Shown here one piece after another: positions 1 to 12,000 of a stretch of 15,406 nucleotides of DNA. Origin of the DNA: Phycisphaerae bacterium (GTDB taxonomy: Bacteria > Chloroflexota > Anaerolineae > 4572-78 > J111). Made by a program: the position numbers and the translations under genes. Within the stretch, counting starts at the first letter, position 1, and every line of letters begins with the position of its first letter. Location: contig JANQQF010000145.1 of the NCBI GenBank assembly GCA_028285035.1, positions 1 to 15,406 on the forward strand. Direction: 5' to 3'. Under the pieces are notes generated by a model that ran no database searches, was not told the DNA's origin, and saw only the letters and a program-made list of their open reading frames with translations.

Positions 1-34
1 GCTCTCGACAAAGCGTAGCCACTCCACAGGCTTG
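1..34 (-). other. First residues of the variable C-terminal region, cut by the window
   Basis: After DPTGH only QACGVATLCRE is visible. In RHS proteins this point marks the change from the conserved core to a strain-variable effector, usually a nuclease, deaminase or other toxin, followed by an immunity gene. Eleven residues with two cysteines do not allow an assignment. Confidence 0.6.
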
Positions 35-3000
35 ATGCCCTGTCGGGTCCGTATACTTCAACGGGTTATTCCTTACATACCGATACCGATTAAACCCGCC
101 CGAACTACTCGGCTCCGGCACAATCGTATCCGGCGAAACAAACCGGCCCAACACCGGCGAGTAATACCGCGCGTTGTAATCCATCAGCCCGAATGACTTT
201 TCCGCACGCTGCGAGGTAAAGCCAAAGTCCGTTACCGCCACGCCATTGGCCCAACGCTCCTGCCCATACGGATGGTAGCGAACTTCCGAAATCACATCCC
301 CCAGGCTATCGGTTGTTAAAGAGGTACTGCCGAGGTGGTCCCCATGCAGATAATATACCTCATCGCCTTGCCGCATTGCAACTTTCTGCCCGCCGAGGGC
401 GTAATACTTCGTCACACTCTTGACCGTAACGCCTGTAATTAACTCACTGCTCGCATTATTGACGTTATCGTATGCGGTGATCTGGAAATCGTACGTCACG
501 CCCGGCGTGCCGATGAACTCGACCTGGGTCTCGGTTAGCCCCGTGGCCAATTCGACCCACGCTCCGCCGACCTCACGATACTCGACCGTGAAGTCGCGGA
601 TACCTGAGCCAGGGATATCTGCCCCAGCTCCATCTGTACCCACAATAGGATCACTGGCCAGCCACGTTATAGGGTACCGTACCGGAATTTGGTCTGGGAT
701 GTCGAGTGTAATCGTCGGTCCATCGACATCAGGATAGACGGGGAAGTCTGCTGTGCCCAGATTGCCCACTTGATCGGTGGCTTCGACAGTGAACAGGCCA
801 GTGGCGATGCTGCCGCTATCAAAGTTGTAGGTCCAGCCAATCGTTGCTGTATTCGCCCCACCAGGATACTCCGTCCAGCCGCCGCTCGTCACAGTTGGGA
901 AGGCAACGCTATGCACACCAGACAAGGGGTCCTCTACATCGGTAGTAACGATAAAGCTCTCCGCTGTGGGCGGCTGGCCGTAGTAGAGCGTGCCCGTTAG
1001 CACGTGACTGTAATCATTGGTTTCACTGACACTCAAGGTCAAGGCGGGTGGGGTGCCATCGATGATGAGCAACTCGCTGTCTTCGCCGACATTACCCGCC
1101 CGATCAGTCGCTTTCACCCGCACCGTGTATTGGCCTTCAAAGCCACTGCTAAAGAGCGGGCTGGGGGCGGTCCACAAGCTTCCGCTGGTCGGTTTGTCCA
1201 GATAGAAGGTAGCCCCATTGGCCCCTTCCACGGTCGCGACCACCCAGCTATTCTCCATCGGGCCATCTTCAGCCACATCAGCATCGATCCTGACCTCCTG
1301 CCCCGTCTGGGCCATCTCTGGGTCCATCGAGATCACCACGGTGGGCGTCTGATTGTCTCGGGTCAGGGTGCGGGGTGTGCTCTGCGGCGAGACATTCCCG
1401 GCCTGATCCTCAGCGGTGGCCACCAACAGATTGTCCCCCGCCGCCAGCGGCACGGACACACTCCAATCCGCCAAGCCATTCTCATCCTCATATCCTCCGG
1501 CCTCGGTGGTATAGACTGTGCCACCCACACTCAACCGGACCGTGGCCCCCGCTTCGGCCTTACCCTGCACCAGATAGGGATCCGGCCCGGTCCACAGGTC
1601 CCGATGCGGATCAAGAATCTGCGGGGCGGGTGGAGCCTCGGCATCAATCTCTACTGCAATGCGGCTGGTGCTGCTGTTCCCGCCTGCATCCGTCCCGGTC
1701 ACGGGCAAGTCAAACAGCCCTGAGGCCAAGATCGGTGGTCCGCTCACCGCCCGGTCAAACTCCCAGATCGAGGTATCCGCCGCATCGATATCCACCGGAT
1801 CGTAGGTGGCCGTCTCCGGGGCCGTCTGCCCAAAGAGCGTGCCAATCACACTGGTCGTCTTGGGTCCATACAAGGGGTCCGAGATGTCCATCACCCCTCG
1901 GGCCTCAGCCGTAAATTCCAAGGTATCATTCAAGTTCACCAGCCCCGAGGAGACCGCCAGCGACTTCAGCGGCGGCAACACCGCCACCTCAACATTGACG
2001 ATATTCGAGGTCGTGCTTTCTTGCTGGGCCGGATCAAAGGCGGTGGCCCAAATCTGGTTATCACCGCTGCCCAGCCCCACGGTCGGAATGCGCCAGGTGG
2101 TCCCGGTCACCTCATCATCATAATACGCGATGATCTCGCCGGTATCCAGCCGATGGACATACACCACCACCGCCAGCCCTGGCTCGGGGATGGTCCCCCG
2201 CACCTCGGTCGAGGAGGCCCCTTGCGTGGTCGGGTTAAGCGGGAAGGTGATGTCCGGTGCGTCCGGTTCCGCCATCCGCACGTGCAGCGGCTGGGGCGCG
2301 GTCGAGCCGGTCGCCCCGCTCGTGGTCAGCGCGGTCAGGGTATATTCATATTGAACGTTTCCGCTGGGCAACGCATCCAGTAGGTCACGCCCATCCCAGG
2401 TCACCCCGGCATCGTTGGGTGTCCCATAGTTGTCATACCGCCACACCAAACTGCCATCACTCGGGTCCGTCACCGTCAGGGTCCAATCACCCAGCACTTG
2501 GCCGACAGGTGGCTCAATCTCGATAGTAAAGTGCGTATTCGGGCGGGCCGGATTGTTCGGGGCAAAGCCCTCGGGCACCGCTTGCACGTCAACAAACACC
2601 CCGCTCTTATCGACCGCCAGAGTACAGCTGGCCGTGGCCGTATGCCCCTGCGCATCCGTCGCCGTCACATCCAGCAGAATATCCGCTGTCCCGACCGCGA
2701 TATCAATCTCATAGTCACCGGTGGTTGGCACGGTGGTGTTGTAGCTGGTCGGGGTGCCACCCGCCGTGGCAATCAGGTCAATCGTATCCCCTGGCTCCCC
2801 GGTGCCCTGCACCCGCCATGTATCCTGATTCACCGCGCCCGCTGGACAACTCACCGTCACGTGGGTGCTCGCATCCACCACGAATGAATGGGTCTCGGTG
2901 TGGCTCAAGCCCACCGCATCAACCACCGTAATCTTAAGGTCGTACGCCCCATCCACCAGTTCGGTGCCCGCGGGCAAGGTCAGCTTATAGCTCCCATCCG

Positions 3001-6000
3001 GCTGTAACACCGCCGTGCTCTCATCCAAGGTCAGCGTCGAGTCATCTTCTGTCCGGATAAGTTGGATGCTTTGCACGGTGGTGATCTCACTATTATCATT
3101 CACCTTATAGTGCACCAGCGGCGTTCGCTCGGTGATGGTCCCCTGCGGTGAGAACACATCAATCGTCGGGTCTTCCATATCCACTAAAATCTGGCGGGTA
3201 AAGGTGGTGCTATTCCCCGCTTTGTCCTCGTGAATAATCTCAACCGTATTCAAGCCCTTGACCAAGAAATCGGTGGGCACAAAGTCTTCACTCGGATGAT
3301 ACGTATCAAAGACCCGAGTCCCCCCTTGGTTGAGGAAGTGGGTCGAAATCTCCGTCCCTCCGGCTGGGCTAACCCGTTTAATCTTCACCCGCTGCAAGCC
3401 AGCGATCCCGGCGGCCACATTTTCTAGTTCTCGCTCGCCTTGGAAGCGCGGGTTGGTTTGCCCGGTCACGGCCACGTCATCCGTCTCATACCAAAGGTCA
3501 ATTGTATCATCTGGCAGATACTTCCCTGGCTTGTAGATTTCGGTGGCAGGGCTGGGAGCGATCGTATCCAGGATGATATGATTGGCCTCATCCCCCCCAT
3601 TGACCTCATCCAAAATCGCACTCACCGCCGGGAAATGACCATCGTAAGCGATCAATTCTACATAGTAATCGTTATTGGTTGTGCCCCCACTCCAAGTGAC
3701 TTCGACGGTGTTATCAGTGGTGGTGCCGGTCCAATCCTCAACAATCCCCCCAGTATCTATTCCATTTCGCCACAAATTAATCGTCCACTGTACTGGAGCC
3801 ACATCATTAAACTCAGCGGTAATGACCAAATCCTCATTGGCGTTCAAGTAATATTTATCAACAGAGATATCGACCCCGGTCGGTGGTCCCGTATCAATCG
3901 TGACCGTGCGCACATTGCTCGGCTCACTTTCATTCCCGGCCTTATCAATGGCCCGCACTCGGAAGCTGTAGGTGCCACTATCATTTGAGGCAAAGCTGAC
4001 ATTCAGGGTGTCCGTATCCGCATCAAAAGGGGACACCTCCGCGCCAATGTCTAAATCATTGATCGATGACCACGGGCCCCCATTCTTCTGATACTCAACC
4101 GCATAGGCCGCAATCCCCGCTGCCTCCATCGGGCTGGCGGGTAAATCAGTCGCCGGGTCCCAGGCCAACTGCACCGACAAATTCTGCACATAGGTATCAA
4201 CCGGGTCGGTGAGATTCGGGGCCTCAGGCGGATCCATATCTACCAACACCGTTGCCGTGGCCCACGTTGCACTCTCGTTGCCAACCGCGTCCGTCGCCTT
4301 GACCCGGAAATCATAAGCTGTACCGTTCACCCCACCGCTGTACGCTTTGCTCACGGCAGCGGTATTACTCGTCCAGGGTCCAAATCCTGTGCCACTATCA
4401 AGCTCCACATCATAATGGTCAATGCCCGATCCTGTATCACTCCCCAGCCAACTCATCGTAAAGTCGGGATCGCTGGTGTAGGCCATACCATTTTCAAAGT
4501 CTGACAAGGTCGAATTGGTTGTAAAATTGACTGTGGGGGGCACGCCATCGATATTGAAGGTGTGAAAAACGGAGGCCCCCTCCCGATTAAACCGATCCGT
4601 CACCTCCAGCCTAACCCGATATTCACCGGTCGTGGCCAAATTGTTCAATTGGGTGCTTGGATAGGCAATGGAGTCAGGTGTGCTTGCAGTCTGGTTCAGC
4701 ACCGCTGGCTCATTGACCAAAATGTTTGACCACGTGCCCGTGCTTGTATTTTTCTTTTGCAGATCATATTTGGCCGGGTTCGATGTAGCAAAGCCCCCCC
4801 GCCCGGCATCGATGGCGTATCCCGAGAGCAGATAATCATCAGCTGTGTTGTCACCATCAAGATCACTCAGCCCAACCCAGGTGCCGCCCCCAGCCGGGGT
4901 ATTAATCGTTACGGTGGGTGCTTGGGTGTCCACATGGAAGGTCACATTACTGGAATATCCACTCACCTCCGTCCCGTTTCGTCGCGCTCTGGCCCTAATT
5001 GTATGCGCCCCATCATTAAAGGTTAACGTCGTTGACCATTCCCCATGAAAATCGGTTCGGACTGTGTCTAACAAGGTTGATCCTTCATAGATTTCTACAT
5101 CAACATAGGGCTGTGTTCCTGTAGAGCCAGGTGCGGTTGATCCAGCCAACCCACTAATAGTCACGCTATTATTAGTAGTAATAATATTGAATGCATTGGG
5201 GTCATGGCTGGGGGTATTAATTGTTGGAGCTTGGACCGTGGCGGCACACATATATCGCGCTTCGACATAGTGTATATCAAGCCCCACATCAGAAACTTCC
5301 TGCTGCGCGTCGCTGGTAATCAGGATGTAACGTACACCTTTTAGGTTGCCTAATTCAAGTCCAATATAATCAGCCCCTGCATGAGGATCGTAAATGTTAC
5401 GAGGAACATCAATCCAACTATTAATTGGGCTACCGTCTAACATGACTTTTAATTCATACAGTGCCAAATCTTGTGAGTCAAGATAAGGGTCGTGAATCAG
5501 AATGTCATCACCAGGTCCTCCACACGCTGCTTCCTCCCCAGCCCCTAAATCAATAACAATCGAACCGCGCCCAACACCCGGGCTATCACGGCCCCGGCCA
5601 ATGCTGTAATAGCTCGTCGGTGTATTTCCCAGAACATTCATTGCCCAACTCAGGGGACTCCCTTTATCACCCCCTGTAACCGAGGTAACACAGTCACCCC
5701 ACGGATCCAAATTTGTCGAGCTACTCAAACAGCCTGTTCCTGTTTGCTCCAGTGGCTTCTGCGGTGGTAGGCCCAAAGCATCAGCCTTCACCGTCACTAC
5801 CCCTGGTACGCTCGCCTCAAGCAACGGATACGCCAAGCCAGCCGCCGCTTTGGTGGGGAGGTTTTGACTCCCTCTCTCTGTGGGAGAGGGCTGGGCTGAG
5901 GGTCTCACAAGTGAGGGTCTCACTTGGGAGGGTCTCACAAGTGAGGGAGAATACCCCAACGCCCCTTCGTCCCCGAACACGAGAGTTGGCGTGCTGTTCG

Positions 6001-9000
6001 CCCCCCCTCGATCCCCCCCAGAGTTGGGGGGGAGGCTTTGACCCCTCCCCTGGTTAGGGGAAGGCTGGGAGGGGGCCAGTGGCGAGGGCAAATACCCCAA
6101 CATTCCCTCATCCTCAATTCCCCCCTCTGGGAGGCTAGGGGGGCCATCGTATGCTGCCATGACCAACCCCGACGTAATAAACTGCTCCTCATAAATCCCC
6201 CCGATATACACCGTGGTAATCTCGATTGGGTTATTATTGGCATCAGGTACCTGCTCAATCTTGAGCAAGCGATTACTATCGCCATCATAAACAAAACGGG
6301 TTTTATACCCAAAGCCGTCATCCCCGCGCCAGGTGACCATCTCCAACTTATTATCAACGGTCCAAGTTTGGGTATAGGTCACCCCGTGCTCGGTCCGGGT
6401 AGTCATATTCCCATTCGCATCATACAGATAGCTGTGCTCAGTCCCAACCGCTGTCACGGCGTGGGGGCGCACACTATCTGTTCCGGATGGATTGTAGCTG
6501 TACGCCAAGCCATCACGCCCAGTGATATTGCCAATCTTGTTGTAATCATACGAGTGTTGATAGCCCGGCACCCCGTTGACTTCATTAGCCTCAGCGGTTT
6601 TTAATCGATCTAGAAAATCGTAGGTGAACTCTAAGACTTGTGGTGTTCCCCCCAAGACCGCCGACTGATCGATAATTTTCTTAATGTTGCCAACATTGTC
6701 ATACTCACTATATGTCACATCCAGCAGGTTCCCCAGAGTAGTATCGTTCACCACAACGCGTTGCAATCGATTATTCTCTTGTGCTGCATTATAGTAGTCG
6801 TAGGTCGTCGTCTGGCCATTACCCGCCAACCGCTGCCGTAAATTAGCAAACTCATCATAGCTGGCACTTTGCACATAATTAACATTGGGCAGCGTGCCAC
6901 CGGCACCCGTTCCGCTCAAACCACTGGGCAGCCCGCGACGGGTGTAGCCCATCGTTACCTGCTCCCCATCAGGGTAGGTCATCTCACGCACCTGCCCCGC
7001 CTCATCATACAGATCGTAGCTAATGAGGTAGCTGTCGCTGCTCAGATCAAGCGAGTTGTTCAAGTCGTCGTAAATCCCATTAAAATCACGAATCTGCTGA
7101 GTTACCTGGCCCCGCAGGTCATAATGCCAATCGACGCGGCCCGCCTCATCAATCATACTCGTCCGGCGACCCTTGCTGGCCCCATGGCCCCCTTCATCAT
7201 AATTGTAATGGACATCCGGGGTACCAAGGGGTGGCCGTTGGTAGGTGGCCGGTGAACTGACATTAAAGGTGTAGGTTTTATCGGTCAGGCGGTTCAACTC
7301 ATCGTAGTACAAGTTGGTCGCTTGCAGCTTCGCATCAACCTGCGCCGTCAAATTCCCCAAAGCATCATACGTGTAATACCACTCGCCCATATCTGGGTCA
7401 TCCATCCAAATTTTGCGACCCAGTTCATCGTAATCAATATCAGTTACATTGCCAAAGGCATCGGTCACCTTGGTCAGGTTATCCCGGATATCGTACTGAT
7501 AGCTCGTCTCAGCATAGCCCGATGAGGTCCACAGATTAGACGTTAGCCCCAACCCGCCTGGGGTGTAGGTCCCTGAGAATTCGGTCACCCGCTCCAATCG
7601 ACCAAAGATGTCGGTCTCAGAAATTTTGAGGTGCTGTTCAGGATCAATCACTGCCGTGAGCAGCTTGTTGTACACGGTGTAAATCTTGCTGCCATCCGGT
7701 TGAATCACCTCAACCGGACGGCTGATCGCATCATAAACCGTTTCCGTTCGTTTCCCCGAGTCGCTCCAGCCCAAGCTCCCATAATCAAAACTGCTCCGCG
7801 TCTGAGGGATCGAGGCGTAGACAGCCCGGCCCAACTGATCGTACTTCACCTCGCTCACAATCACCGCGCTACCATCATCATTGTCAGTACGCCCCTGAAT
7901 CTTGCGCCCTAAGCCATCATAGTAGACGCGGGTTTCAGCATATTCTGGAGCAGTACACGTCCCCACATTCTGCTTGATATGTTCGTAGTAGAATGACGGC
8001 GAGTTGTCACCATACTGGGCCTCAAAGGCATTGCCCCCACACCCCGGCAGCTTTACATTCTCTAACCGACCAAAACTATCATAGCCATAAGTCGTGGTCG
8101 CGCCGTTGCTGAGGTCCGTCTCTGTCACAGGTACTTGGAACAAGGGGTGATAAATCGTTTCAACCTCATACCCCAACGGATTCTCTACCAATATTGGCAA
8201 GGTTCCGTGTTCATCAAAGGTGGTGGTGGTTGATCGTCCGCTACCGCCCCCATCATAATTAGGATAAACCGTTACCCTGCGAGCATTACCGTAACCATCA
8301 TAATCATCATAATCCGTGTGAATATAACCATTCGTCCCTGCCCACACCTGCTCTTGATCCAACCGACCAAGCAGGCCAACCTGACCAAACGATTGCGCAT
8401 CATAATATTGCCGTGTTTCGGCAAGCTTCACGTTCCCCGCCCCATAAACGGTCGTCCGATACGGCACTCCGGTGACAAACTTGCTGTTAGCGGGGGTGTA
8501 ATCATACTCGGTTCGCCGATAGACCGCACCCGCCTCATCATATGTTGTTTCTTCAAGTAGGTTCCCCGTGCTGGTCTCATATTGATACGTGACTTTGTTA
8601 TAGACACACTCACTGCTATTCGGCGTTGTTCCTTGCCCCTCACAGCGATAGCTCTCCTGCTGATCACTATAAACAAAGTAGGCATCAAGACCGGTATCAA
8701 AGGTTTGCCAACGAGGAATCGAGGCCCCATATAAGTTACCGTTAGCATCATAAGTGTAGGTCGCTAACTCCCGCCCATTCAAAATATCGGGCACATAATC
8801 ATTCCGATTTTGACCAAATCCTTCGTGTGTCGCCAAATGGCTGTCGTTATTGAATTGCTGCCAGGTGTAGTTACCCTCAGGATCGATCACCTGGGCCCAA
8901 CTAAAACCAAAGAAATGGCCATAGTCAACAAAGTGACAGCTTGAATGATGCGCCTCACATCCTAGCTCCTGAGAGCTAACATTTGGCTCCGTAAATTTAT

Positions 9001-12000
9001 ACTGATAAACAGCTGGATTATTCACACCATCTGCAAGGGTGCGGGTGTCAACCGTTTGGAACAGTTCGCGACCCTCAGCGTAAATTGGTTGATAATCAAA
9101 CGTAATCTGCCCCCCATAGCTATTATCAACGCTGGTCAGGAAGGGACGATCAAATCCAACATAATTTCGACCAATGCCACACCCCGCTGTAACCGACTCA
9201 TCTGCTGTACTTTGCGGAGTTATCTGATTGGCGGAAGCCACAGTTGGTGCACCTGCAAAATCAGGTGGGGATCCACCACCACCGCCATCAATACGGATGA
9301 GATTATCATTGTCATCATCATCGTCGTTCTGACAATATTTGTTTGTTGTCCAAAATCGCCCGACACGATAATCATCATAACCAAAACTCATTTTGGGTAG
9401 AGGTTGTCCCCCCCCGTCAAAAATCTGAATATCATCCAACCGGCTATACTTCTTGGCTGGCATTTCGGTGTAATCCATATGAATACGACGGACCAGCTGG
9501 GGTGAACCCGCCAACGGATAATGCCAAACCTCGACGTCGGTCAGCAAGCGATTGACATCGCCCCGTTTGCTGGGCGAGAAAGTCTTGGCTTGGTCGACAA
9601 ACTTAACCACGTACTCCGCGTGCGAGTCGTTCGCATTCGCATTCTTGGTGTATCGAATCTCTTTCAAATAGGATTCTTCGTTACCTGGCTCATGAATGCG
9701 GTCATTTCCATCTGGCACACATCCTTGAATAGCTGGCGCGGTATAATCGTAATCAATCTCAATCGTGTTCCCTTGAGCATCCTCAATCAGATAGAGTTTG
9801 TAAGTGGCCTGCGGATGATTACAATATTTCTTTTGGCCGTGCCCGCCTGCTGTAGCCTGACTGAGTATCGTACCCGGATGAGCTGTATTACCAAAGTAGT
9901 AAGTTGTCCCACTCTGATCCACCACCTCGAATAGGGGTTGATTTTCATTTCCCGGCGCATGTTGGTCTCGATGAGTAATCTTCATAAAGGTACGATGCTC
10001 GGTCACAAAGCTGGTGGGGTGCAACTTATCATTCCCCATCAGCTTTTCACTGGTTCCGTTTAGGGTGATGTTGTACTCATAAATTGCATTATTGTTCTCA
10101 AACTTGGAGACGTGGCGTGAAATCTGACCAAACTCAAAGGCCCAGCCACTACCCACCCAACCATCGCTAGCATTCGCACTCTCGTTGGTCTGTCCATTGA
10201 TTGTGCCGCTGCTATATTGCAGGGTCAGTTGAGGCGTCATACCGGCTGGCCCGGCGGGGAGTGGGATTGGATAACCATAGTTAACGGTCCCCTTCGAAAG
10301 CCCAATACTAAAGCCGTCAATCGATGGCGTTTGCCACGTCGCCTTTTCACCCGCCACCCCATAATCACTAAAGTGATCAAGTTCAGCCTGTACCTGCATT
10401 GTGTCAAGCAAAAGCGTACTTGGGATAGGTGTCATCGTCTCGGCTACTGGATCGTAATAAACAAAGGTTAGAGTACTTTCAATCAGACCCATCACTTCAT
10501 CTGGCTCATACATTGTTGTTGCGGTGACTGGAGCCAGAAACTGAATATGTTCTCGTTGCAATCCATCAGTCCCAACCGCAGTAAACTCGATCTGCTTCAC
10601 TGGTAATCCATCTCTCGGCAGGGAGGTGATGACGGTCCCATCGCTTAGGACTTCGCGTTGGCGTAATATATTTGGGGTGATGAAGATATCCAGATCCTCC
10701 GTCACCGCCCCCGGCGCAAAATCCAGAGTCACAGTACCATCAGCTGAGGTAATCACCCCGCCACTGGTCGTTATCAAGCCATCCCCTTTCGACTCAACCG
10801 TAATGTAATTCTCTTTCACCATTGTATCGCTGCCAGAATTATTGGTTACAGTCTGGCTCACGTTGTAAATCCCAGGGAAGTCATAGGTGTGAGCTGGGCT
10901 GGCTTCCGTACTGGTTGACCCATCACCAAAGTCCCACAAATAGGTGCTCCCATTGGTTGAGTTGTCCAAAAATTGGACCACTAACGGCGCTTCGCCACTA
11001 ACCGGGAAGGCCGAGAAGTCCGCCACAGGAGCGGGCCCCACCGCTGGCCCCACCAAAAGATCATCAACAAATTTATCACCAGCCCCACTCACCCGCATTC
11101 CAACCGCCCCCGTTGTTAAACGAGCGACATCGTTACTTTCGGCAATAGCTTGCCAATCGGTGGGTTCGGTGGCACTTTCAGCCCACACTTTGGCTTGCAA
11201 GATGATGCGATCCACCTCGGTCAAGGCTTGGATACGGAAGCGATACCAGGTGTCAGCTTGGGGCACAACGCCGGTGTCTAAGCTACCCGTTAGATTGGCC
11301 CCAGTCAGTTGGAAAGTGGCGTTGGTGGTTGCCGCTCGGCTCAAGACATAGGTTTGGGCGTCATCGGCGGGATATTGGCTGTAAACGGTCAGCCCCACCG
11401 CGCCATCAGCAGCGGTCAGCTTAAGCCGTCCACTATATTCATAGTTCTCCCAATTGGTCCAACCAGGAATGGCGTAATGACTGTACACGGGGTTGCTGCC
11501 GGTGTAGCGACTGCCAAAGGCCGGGTTGTCCCCACCCCACAACGTTTCAAATTCAGCCTGATCCGTGCCATCAGCGGCTTGGTCTCGCCACAAAATCGGA
11601 TCGACGCCCAAGTTGAGGGTATCAAAATTGGCATCAAGCACGGGTGCATCTTGGGCAGTGACGCTGACAAATTGGTTGGCGACGTTTTGGCCGCCTGGGT
11701 TACTCACAGTCAACGCCACATCAAAGGTGCCTGTAGTGAGGAACGTATAATTCAATTCAGTGCTGGTGGTCACCACGTGTGTACTACCATCCCCAAAATC
11801 CCAGCTCCGATCGACAATGGTGCCGGCCGAGGTGTCGGTCAAACTCAAAGTGAGGGGGACCACCCCGTCGGTCACATCAGTGGTAAAGCTAGCGGTGGGG
11901 GCAGGGGGCAGACTACTACTGTATCGATCCCGATACAAGCCCCCGCCATTTCGCTCATTCCAACCAATCACAAATAAGTTGGCAGTAGGGCCATAGGCCA

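Larger units (their letters stand above)
5720..6181 (-). other. Low-complexity Pro/Ser/Gly segment at the insertion junction
   Basis: About 150 residues rich in Pro, Ser, Gly and Leu with no recognisable fold, including SLPEGGIEDEG, LGYLPSPLAPSQPSPNQG, LGYSPSLVRPSQVRPS and SPTERGSQNLPTK. The wording follows from palindromic C/G-rich DNA elements translated in frame, not from a conserved protein domain. The segment ties the broken RHS core to the discoidin-like domain and probably acts as a flexible tether. The other minus-strand frame also stays open here (5935-6357), a by-product of the base composition. Confidence 0.85.

Noticed and set aside
1004..1723. Plus-strand open frames up to 239 codons (also 11309-11977, 12476-13060, 6038-6604, 3440-3988)
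   Set aside because: All lie antisense to the continuous minus-strand frame with clear domain homology, and their translations have skewed composition and no recognisable motifs. They are shadows.
2265..2609. FlgD-like module as a type 9 secretion sorting domain
   Set aside because: Sorting domains stand at the extreme C terminus. This one is in the middle of an Ig array with about 760 residues following it.
5898..5947. CRISPR-like array
   Set aside because: The units are 15 bases and directly adjacent with no spacers. They are an ordinary tandem repeat within coding DNA.
5870..6061. Hairpins as transcription terminators
   Set aside because: No T-rich tail follows in either direction, and the gene continues in frame for almost 6 kb past them.
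408..6182. Several separate genes joined by an assembly error
   Set aside because: Frame, strand and domain joins are continuous at every module boundary, and both core edges fall at the expected residues. I could not check reads, so this stays a residual possibility.
5935..6357. Minus-strand open frames at 5935-6357, 667-861, 8428-8751 and 11416-11670
   Set aside because: They are in another minus frame that overlaps the giant frame and show no family signature. The longest exists because the C/G-rich repeats lack stops in several frames.
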